NCBI GenBank assembly: GCA_905233865.1
Contig: CAJOGH010000137.1
Location: 1-5,517, forward strand
Source of the DNA: an uncultured Atopobiaceae bacterium
Lineage (GTDB): Bacteria > Actinomycetota > Coriobacteriia > Coriobacteriales > Atopobiaceae
Direction of reading: 5' to 3'
Length of the DNA stretch: 5,517 bases
Positions 1-4,173 of the stretch are shown here, piece after piece. The notes under the pieces are model-generated. The model was not told the origin of the DNA, searched no databases, and worked only from the letters and a program-made list of their open reading frames with translations. A program made the translations under genes and the position numbers. Numbering within the stretch: position 1 is the first letter of the stretch; each line of letters starts with the position of its first letter.

Positions 1-1
1 C

Positions 2-232
2 TACTATGGTCACGGCCTCGGCCACGGCGTGGGCATCGAGATCCACGAGGAGCCTAACTTCAACCGTCGCAACACCAAGCCCGTCCCCGAGGGTGCCGTG
101 ATCACCATCGAGCCGGGCATCTACCTACCCGGAAAGTTCGGCGTCCGTATCGAGGACTGCGGCCTCATCACGGCCTCGGGCTACGAGGCGTTTGGCACCT
201 CGACGCACGACCTGGTGTGTGTTGGCAAGTAA
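2..232 (+). CDS. Xaa-Pro aminopeptidase/dipeptidase, M24B family (3' end only)
   Basis: C-terminal 76 residues of a metallopeptidase that removes amino acids or splits dipeptides at X-Pro bonds in the cytoplasm; the 5' part lies before the window. The frame is open from position 2 to the TAA at 230-232. Numbering from position 2, the segment GHGLGHGVG carries a His (residue 8) that matches a metal ligand of the family, and EIHEEP carries the second conserved His (residue 15). The two Glu metal ligands are in ITIEPG (Glu37) and in GVRIED (Glu51). This order and spacing are the pita-bread-fold signature of PepP/PepQ-type enzymes. The end shortly after the last ligand is normal for the family, so the 3' end is intact. 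Whether it is an aminopeptidase P or a prolidase cannot be decided from this fragment. A GTG at 29 is internal, not the start. A long hairpin follows 31 bases after the stop. Confidence 0.93.
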   Translation, partial: YYGHGLGHGVGIEIHEEPNFNRRNTKPVPEGAVITIEPGIYLPGKFGVRIEDCGLITASGYEAFGTSTHDLVCVGK

Positions 233-263
233 GCTGCGGGAAAGTTTTACATATTCCAATGCG

Positions 264-302
264 TGAGGGCTGTCGGGTATGTCTGATACCTGGCAGCCCT
301 CA
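264..302 (+). terminator. Long hairpin after the peptidase gene, probable terminator without a clear T-tract
   Basis: Left arm 264-280 pairs with right arm 286-302 over 17 continuous base pairs, including two G:U pairs (273:293 and 275:291), with a five-base loop GTCTG at 281-285. It lies 31 bases after the peptidase stop codon. The following bases (GCTCTTATC) contain only a weak T-rich run, so this is not a textbook intrinsic terminator. It may still end transcription or protect an mRNA 3' end. Confidence 0.6.
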
Positions 303-446
303 GCTCTTATCGGCACAGGTAAAATACTTAACCAACTGATATACGGCCGAGAAGAGCTTACGAAACAGAATGGATATAACGAACGTAAAGGTGCATAAAG
401 TCGCACATAACGGAGTAAGCACATTTGTCAAGCAAATTGATATCAG

Positions 447-472
447 AACCGTTCACCAATCGGTGAACGGTT
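447..472. promoter_or_regulatory. 26-bp dyad, candidate operator of the mannose PTS operon
   Basis: The half-sites AACCGTTCACC (447-457) and GGTGAACGGTT (462-472) are exact reverse complements around AATC. Read as a DNA dyad centred between 459 and 460, 12 of 13 symmetric positions match; only 458/461 fails. It sits 106 bases before the manX start and about 30 bases before a possible -10, which suits an operator for a dimeric regulator (TetR, LacI or similar type; the protein is not in the window). In RNA it would form an 11-bp hairpin with a four-base loop, but no T-tract follows, so a terminator is less likely. Confidence 0.6.
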
Positions 473-477
473 GCGCT

Positions 478-506
478 ATTTAGGCAAATGACAAAAGGCA
501 CATAAT
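478..506 (+). promoter_or_regulatory. Possible sigma70-type promoter of manXYZ
   Basis: CATAAT at 501-506 matches the -10 consensus at five of six positions. A -35 at normal spacing is poor: the best is TTTAGG-like at 479-484, three of six. The dyad at 447-472 ends just upstream, which fits a regulated promoter. A start near 513 would leave a leader of about 65 bases before manX. TTGGCA at 512-517 looks like a -35 but has no matching -10 downstream. Confidence 0.35.
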
Positions 507-578
507 AAGCGTTGGCATTTTGTGGGCGAATTCTGTTCGTACCACATGGGAAGGAAGCAAGGAAAGTAAGGAGGAAAG

Positions 579-1565
579 ATGGTCAGTATTGTCCTAGCAA
601 GCCATGGTGCTTTTGCCGAGGGCATTCTGGAGTCCGGATCGATGATCTTCGGACCTCAGAAGAATGTTCAGGCCGTGACGCTCACGCCTGACATGGGCCC
701 CGACGACCTGCGCGCGAAGCTGCTCAAGGCAATCGACACCTTCGAGGACAAGGATCAGGTCCTGTTCCTCGTTGACCTGTGGGGCGGCACGCCCTTCAAC
801 CAGGTCAGCGTGCTCCTCGAAGAGGAGGGCCACGAGAACTGGGTCGCGATGACTGGTCTCAGCCTGCCCATGCTTGTGGCGGTGTACACCGCGCGTATGG
901 GCACCGACACCGCTGCTGGTGTCGCCAAGGAGGCCTTCGGCGAGGCTGCCGACGGTCTCAAGGTCAAGCCCGAGGAGCTTATGCCGGCTCCCAAGGCTGC
1001 CGCTGCTGCCGCTCCCGCGGCCGCCGCACCCACCGGTGCCATTCCCGAGGGCACGGTCCTCGGCGATGGCCACATCGATTACGCCTACGTGCGTATCGAC
1101 ACCCGCCTGCTCCACGGTCAGGTCGCCACGGCCTGGACCAAGCAGGTCAACCCCGATCGTATTCTTGTCGTGTCCGATGGCGTCAGCCACGACGACCTGC
1201 GCAAGAACATGATCATTCAGGCTGCCCCTCCCGGGGTCAAGGTTCACGTCATCCCCGTGAGCAAGCTTGTGGAGATCGACAAGGACCCGCGCTTTGGTGC
1301 CACCAAGGCCATGGTGCTCTTTGAGACCCCGCAGGACCTGCTGCGCGCCGAGAAGGGTGGCGTCAAGATGCCGAGCGTCTGCATCGGCTCGATGGCCCAC
1401 TCCCAGGGCAAGACGGTCATCAACCAGGCCGTCGCCTGCGATGCCGCCGACGTGGATTGCCTCAAGGCCATCCGTGACAACGGCACCGAGTTCTACGTTC
1501 AGAAGGTTCCGGCCGACAAGTCCGAGGACATCTGGGCGCTCCTCAAGTCCAAGAACATGGCCTAG
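579..1565 (+). CDS. manX: PTS mannose-family EIIAB component (IIA-IIB fusion)
   Basis: Cytoplasmic phosphotransfer subunit, 328 residues, the usual length for IIAB(Man). It takes phosphate from HPr~P and passes it to the sugar carried by IIC/IID. The IIA domain (about 1-132) begins with VSIVLASHG, whose His9 corresponds to the phosphorylated His near the N-terminus of ManX proteins, and contains the conserved WGGTP at 68-72. A flexible Ala/Pro-rich linker (about 133-160) follows. The IIB domain (about 166-328) contains the family motif RIDTRLLHGQV, with His179 as the second phosphorylation site. The ATG at 579 is preceded by AAGGAGG (568-574), a strong ribosome binding site at four bases' distance, and the IIA domain starts directly at it. 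It is the first gene of the operon; manY follows after 27 bases. Mannose, glucose, fructose, glucosamine and sorbose systems all share this architecture, so the sugar is uncertain. Confidence 0.96.
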   Translation: MVSIVLASHGAFAEGILESGSMIFGPQKNVQAVTLTPDMGPDDLRAKLLKAIDTFEDKDQVLFLVDLWGGTPFNQVSVLLEEEGHENWVAMTGLSLPMLVAVYTARMGTDTAAGVAKEAFGEAADGLKVKPEELMPAPKAAAAAAPAAAAPTGAIPEGTVLGDGHIDYAYVRIDTRLLHGQVATAWTKQVNPDRILVVSDGVSHDDLRKNMIIQAAPPGVKVHVIPVSKLVEIDKDPRFGATKAMVLFETPQDLLRAEKGGVKMPSVCIGSMAHSQGKTVINQAVACDAADVDCLKAIRDNGTEFYVQKVPADKSEDIWALLKSKNMA

Positions 1566-1592
1566 AGCCCTGATTGTTAGAAGGAGGATTCC

Positions 1593-2408
1593 ATGTCGAT
1601 TTTGACGGTTGTCCTAATCGTTATTGTTGCGTTCTTCGCCGGTATGGAGGGCATCCTCGACGAGTTCCAGTTCCACCAGCCGCTCGTCGCGTGCACCCTC
1701 ATCGGCCTTGTTAGTGGTCACCCCACCGAGGGCATCATGCTCGGCGGCTCGCTTCAGCTCATCGCCCTTGGCTGGGCTAACATCGGCGCCGCCGTGGCTC
1801 CCGATGCCGCCCTGGCCTCCGTCGCGTCTTCCATCATCATGGTGCTGGCGCTCAACGGTGGCAACGCTGATCCGACCACCGCTATCAGCACGTCCATCGC
1901 CCTCGCCGTGCCCCTGTCCGTGGCCGGCCTGTTCCTGACGATGATCGTCCGTACCCTGGCTATCCCCATCGTTCACGCGATGGACGCCGCGGCCGAGAAG
2001 GGCAACTTCGGTGCCATCTCCGGCCTCCAGATCGCCGCTATCTGCATGCAGGGCATCCGCATCGCCATCCCGGCTGCCGCCCTCTGCTTCATTCCGGCTG
2101 AGGCCGTCACCACCGCCCTGGGCTCCATGCCCGAGTGGCTGTCCGGCGGCATGGCCGTCGGCGGCGGCATGGTCGCTGCCGTCGGTTACGCCATGGTCAT
2201 CAACATGATGGCCACCAAGGAGGTCTGGCCCTTCTTCGTGCTCGGCTTCGTCGTCGCTGCACTCTCTGAGCTGACCCTCATTGCCCTTGGTGCCATTGGC
2301 GTTGCCCTGGCCCTTATCTACCTGGGCCTCAAGGACCTCGCCAAGAGCAACACCGGTGGCGCTGGCTCCGGTGACCCCCTGGGCGACATCATCAACGATT
2401 ACGAGTAG
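1593..2408 (+). CDS. manY: PTS mannose-family EIIC component
   Basis: Integral membrane subunit of the sugar channel, 271 residues, close to the family norm. Hydrophobic segments occur at about 3-17, 31-42, 48-68, 73-88, 100-127, 142-167, 185-205 and 212-246, followed by a short hydrophilic cytoplasmic-looking tail rich in Gly and Asp (250-271). Family signatures are visible: DEFQFHQPLVACTLIG near 23-38, GGSLQLIALGW at 51-61 and NIGAAVAPDAALAS at 63-76. The last two closely resemble the corresponding ManY regions known from enterobacteria and lactic acid bacteria. The start ATG has AAGGAGG at 1581-1587, five bases upstream. It sits between manX and manZ, with which it forms one complex. In Firmicutes, IIC/IID(Man) is also the receptor of class IIa bacteriocins; whether that holds here is not known. 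Confidence 0.96.
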   Translation: MSILTVVLIVIVAFFAGMEGILDEFQFHQPLVACTLIGLVSGHPTEGIMLGGSLQLIALGWANIGAAVAPDAALASVASSIIMVLALNGGNADPTTAISTSIALAVPLSVAGLFLTMIVRTLAIPIVHAMDAAAEKGNFGAISGLQIAAICMQGIRIAIPAAALCFIPAEAVTTALGSMPEWLSGGMAVGGGMVAAVGYAMVINMMATKEVWPFFVLGFVVAALSELTLIALGAIGVALALIYLGLKDLAKSNTGGAGSGDPLGDIINDYE

Positions 2409-2424
2409 GAAGGGAGTGAGCAAC

Positions 2425-3345
2425 ATGGCAGAGAACCGTATCGAGCTTTCCAAGAGCGATCGTCTATCCGTGGCCTGGCGCCACCAGTTCCTGCAGGGCT
2501 CGTGGAACTACGAGCGTATGCAGAACGGTGGCTGGTGCTACGCGATGATCCCGGCTATCAAGAAGCTCTACTCTTCCAAGGAGGAGCAGTCCGCCGCTCT
2601 CAAGCGTCACCTTGAGTTCTACAACACTCACCCGTACGTCTCCGCGCCGGTCATCGGCGTCACCCTGGCCCTCGAGGAGGACCGTGCGAATGGCGCGCCC
2701 GTCGAGGACGCCGCCATCCAGGGCGTCAAGGTCGGCATGATGGGCCCCCTGGCCGGTGTCGGCGACCCCGTCTTCTGGTTCACCGTCCGCCCGATCCTCG
2801 GTGCCCTCGGTGCCTCCATGGCGCTGTCCGGCAGCATCGTTGGACCCCTGCTGTTCTTCTTCGCGTGGAACATCATCCGCATGGCCTTCCTGTGGTACAC
2901 GCAGGAGTTCGGCTACAAGGTCGGCGTGTCCATCTCCAAGGACCTCTCCGGCGGCCTGCTCGGCAAGATCACCGAGGGTGCTTCCATTCTTGGTATGTTC
3001 ATCATCGGATCGCTGGTCCAGCGCTGGGTTTCCATTGTCTTCACCCCGGTCGTCTCGACCGTCACGCAGTCTGAGGGTGCCTACATCGACTGGGCTAACC
3101 TCCCTGCTGGTCCTGAGGGCATCAAGGAGGCCCTGACCCTGTACGACAGCATTGGCTCCACCGCCCTGTCTGCCGACAAGGTCACCACGCTCCAGGCCAA
3201 CCTCGACTCCCTGATCCCCGGCCTTGCTGCCGTCGGTCTGACCCTCCTCTGCTGCTACCTGCTCAAGAAGAAGGTCTCCCCGATCGTCATCATCCTGGCC
3301 CTCTTCGTCGTGGGTGTCATTGGTCGCTACTTCCAGTTCATGTAA
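2425..3345 (+). CDS. manZ: PTS mannose-family EIID component
   Basis: Second membrane subunit of the permease, 306 residues, partner of IIC. The N-terminal half is amphipathic and cytoplasmic-looking and has the family features WRHQFLQGSWNYERMQNGGW (18-37) and HPYVSAPVIGVTLALEE (69-85). The hallmark GPLAGVGDPVFW is at 107-118. Hydrophobic segments follow at about 122-155, 186-209, 264-281 and 286-303, and the protein ends in RYFQFM. A polar stretch at about 213-262, between two membrane segments, seems longer than in the E. coli ManZ I recall; an extended external loop also occurs in lactic acid bacteria. I chose ATG 2425 because AGGGAG at 2411-2416 lies eight bases upstream. An in-frame GTG at 2416 would add only three residues and overlap that site. 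The frame remains open further upstream inside manY, but that extension is not family-like. Confidence 0.96.
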   Translation: MAENRIELSKSDRLSVAWRHQFLQGSWNYERMQNGGWCYAMIPAIKKLYSSKEEQSAALKRHLEFYNTHPYVSAPVIGVTLALEEDRANGAPVEDAAIQGVKVGMMGPLAGVGDPVFWFTVRPILGALGASMALSGSIVGPLLFFFAWNIIRMAFLWYTQEFGYKVGVSISKDLSGGLLGKITEGASILGMFIIGSLVQRWVSIVFTPVVSTVTQSEGAYIDWANLPAGPEGIKEALTLYDSIGSTALSADKVTTLQANLDSLIPGLAAVGLTLLCCYLLKKKVSPIVIILALFVVGVIGRYFQFM

Positions 3346-3351
3346 GTAGCC

Positions 3352-3388
3352 GCGGTGTAAGACCGCATCTTGTCGACCACTCGACAAG
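3352..3388 (+). repeat. Two small hairpins just after manZ
   Basis: GCGGT (3352-3356) pairs with ACCGC (3362-3366) around GTAAG. CTTGTCGA (3369-3376) pairs perfectly with TCGACAAG (3381-3388) around CCAC. They stand between the manZ stop and the larger terminator hairpin and form the first two of three consecutive stem-loops. They could stabilise the manXYZ 3' end or mark an RNA processing site. The word CTTGTCG/CGACAAG recurs in a hairpin after manO (3872-3894). Confidence 0.6.
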
Positions 3389-3391
3389 TCC

Positions 3392-3446
3392 GGCCGCGCC
3401 CTGTATGCTTGCACCCACGTGCGGGCTGCAGGGTGCGGCCTTCTTT
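3392..3446 (+). terminator. Intrinsic terminator between manZ and manO
   Basis: Arm 3392-3403 pairs with 3429-3440 over 12 base pairs, with one G:U pair (3398:3434), and is followed by TTCTTT at 3441-3446. Inside the loop a second stem forms, 3407-3414 with 3419-3426, loop CCAC. GC-rich stem plus T-rich run is the classic rho-independent pattern. It would end most manXYZ transcripts and leave manO to read-through, since there is little space for a promoter before manO. Confidence 0.8.
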
Positions 3447-3471
3447 ATGGCTCTGAATCAAGTGAGGAACT

Positions 3472-3854
3472 ATGGCACAGTCCCAGAACACTAAGGTGGA
3501 GATGACCATCAAGGCCACCTCGTTCCACAGTCTCGCCACCTACGGCGACGTCCTGATTGGCGACAAGGCGTTCGAGTTCTACAACGAGCGCAACCCCGAG
3601 GACTACGTCCAGATTCCCTGGGACGAGATCCTCTATGTCTCTGCCTCTGTCATGGGCAAGAACGTCACGCGCTTTGCGATCTTCATCAACGAGAAGACCA
3701 GCTTCTCGTTCTCCACGCGCGACAACAAGAAGACGCCGTCCGCGACCACATCGGCGAGGACAAGATGTTCAGGAGTCCCAGCTTCCTGCAGGTCGTGGGA
3801 CGAGGCCTCAAGTCCATCCCCAGCACCATCGCTGGCCTCTTTAGCCGCAAGTAG
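3472..3854 (+). pseudogene. manO: DUF956 family protein (ManO), reading frame broken near codon 88
   Basis: DUF956 proteins are small (about 120-130 residues) and usually sit directly after mannose-PTS genes; a regulatory role has been suggested but is not established. The N-terminal part reads MAQSQNTKVEMTIKATSF, then GDKAFEFYNERNPEDYVQIPWDEI, typical of the family, up to DNKKT at residues 84-88. From there the frame opened at 3472 runs on to 4011 as low-quality Arg/Ser-rich sequence across downstream hairpins. From 3735 the -1 frame reads AVRDHIGEDKMFRSPSFLQV, then VGRGLKSIPSTIAGLFSRK, stopping at TAG 3852-3854, which fits the family C-terminus. One base, or seven if an expected Leu-Arg pair before AVR is also missing, has been lost near 3733-3735. 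Repaired, the protein would be about 127-129 residues. GTGAGG at 3462-3467 serves as ribosome binding site. It is either a recent mutation or a sequence error; no canonical slippery heptamer supports programmed frameshifting. Confidence 0.82.
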
Positions 3855-3871
3855 GCGTGCAGACAAACGGC

Positions 3872-3894
3872 CGACAAGAGCTATGCTCTTGTCG
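3872..3894 (+). repeat. 9-bp hairpin after manO
   Basis: CGACAAGAG (3872-3880) pairs perfectly with CTCTTGTCG (3886-3894) around CTATG. It starts 17 bases after the manO stop found in the -1 frame. No T-tract follows, so alone it is a weak terminator candidate. It may act with the larger stem immediately downstream. It shares CGACAAG/CTTGTCG with the hairpin at 3369-3388. Confidence 0.55.
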
Positions 3895-3904
3895 CCATGC
3901 AAAG

Positions 3905-3938
3905 ACGAGGCGCCCTTCCGCCTGGGAGGGTGCCTCGT
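3905..3938 (+). terminator. 15-bp hairpin, probable terminator of the PTS operon
   Basis: Arm 3905-3919 pairs with 3924-3938 over 15 continuous base pairs, with two G:U pairs (3912:3931 and 3917:3926) and a four-base loop GCCT. It is the most stable-looking stem after manO. The + strand continues TGCGTGTGAG without a T-tract, and the - strand side has only CTTT. It may therefore be a U-poor terminator or an end-protecting structure. Confidence 0.55.
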
Positions 3939-4063
3939 TGCGTGTGAGGTTCGTTATGGGGGCCGTTGGCTACTCGGCGAGCACGGGGGACGCATTTGGG
4001 TGCAATCGTGACATGGCCAGGGCTGCAGGGATTGCTCCTGAATGTATGCTCCCGTCCGGCATT

Positions 4064-4102
4064 TGCCCAGAAGAGCCTGCAGTGCGAGGCTCTTGGCATT
4101 TT
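4064..4102 (+). terminator. Intrinsic terminator upstream of the surface-protein gene
   Basis: AAGAGCCT (4071-4078) pairs perfectly with AGGCTCTT (4087-4094) around an eight-base loop. The stem continues past a three-base bulge (4068-4070) with TGCC (4064-4067) pairing with GGCA (4095-4098), and TTTT follows at 4099-4102. The nearest gene end upstream is manO, more than 200 bases away, so it either backs up the earlier hairpins or ends an unrecognised short transcript. Confidence 0.6.
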
Positions 4103-4119
4103 CAATCAACTCTCAGGTC

Positions 4120-4128
4120 TGATACACT
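4120..4128 (+). promoter_or_regulatory. Possible extended -10 promoter of the surface-protein gene
   Basis: TGATACACT has the extended -10 TG (4120-4121) one base before TACACT (4123-4128), which matches the -10 consensus at four of six positions. The -35 region at normal spacing (TTTCAA, 4100-4105) is weak. Transcription would start near 4135, about 40 bases before the ATG at 4174, just after the terminator at 4064-4102. Confidence 0.35.
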
Positions 4129-4173
4129 AAGGCATACGAACGACTTGCCTGACGTGCGGGTTTGGGGGACGTC

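Larger units (their letters stand above)
233..578. other. Intergenic regulatory region upstream of the PTS operon
   Basis: I see no credible gene in these 346 bases. By count, 301-480 is about 42% GC, clearly lower than the flanking genes. The region holds a 17-bp hairpin (264-302), two copies of the octamer GCACATAA (403-410 and 498-505), a 26-bp dyad (447-472), a possible -10 (501-506) and the manX ribosome binding site (568-574). It most likely carries the end of the peptidase transcript and the promoter with operator of the PTS operon. Confidence 0.75.
3855..4173. other. Gene-free stretch between manO and the surface-protein gene
   Basis: No convincing coding sequence on either strand. 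Open frames here (for example 3857-4177 + and 3881-4105 -) run through inverted repeats, lack ribosome binding sites and resemble no family known to me. The stretch contains three stem-loops (3872-3894, 3905-3938, 4064-4102), a possible extended -10 (4120-4128) and a small inverted repeat around the next start codon (4150-4155 with 4169-4174). No tRNA or signal recognition particle RNA could be recognised. Confidence 0.65.

Noticed and set aside
447..472. The dyad as an intrinsic terminator or attenuator
   Set aside because: The hairpin is followed by GCGCTATTTAGG, with no usable T-tract, and no coding leader or alternative pairing arm was found; an operator is the better reading.
497..527. 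Two overlapping GG-N10-GC patterns (497-510 and 514-527) resembling sigma54 -24/-12 elements, attractive because mannose PTS operons in Firmicutes often use sigma54
   Set aside because: The -12 parts (AAGCG and GGGCG) do not match TTGCA/T, and the bare GG-N10-GC spacing is expected about once in a few hundred bases by chance. Presence of sigma54 in this organism is not shown.
594..3414. Long open frames on the - strand opposite manX, manY and manZ (594-1400, 1614-2453, 2464-3414)
   Set aside because: They mirror the codon structure of GC-rich genes, are rich in Gly, Asp, Arg and His without domain features, and lie opposite confidently identified PTS genes.
3725..3740. Programmed -1 ribosomal frameshift as explanation for manO
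   Set aside because: The region AACAAGAAGACGCC has no X XXY YYZ slippery heptamer, and no obvious stimulatory stem directly downstream was seen. Mutation or sequence error is simpler.
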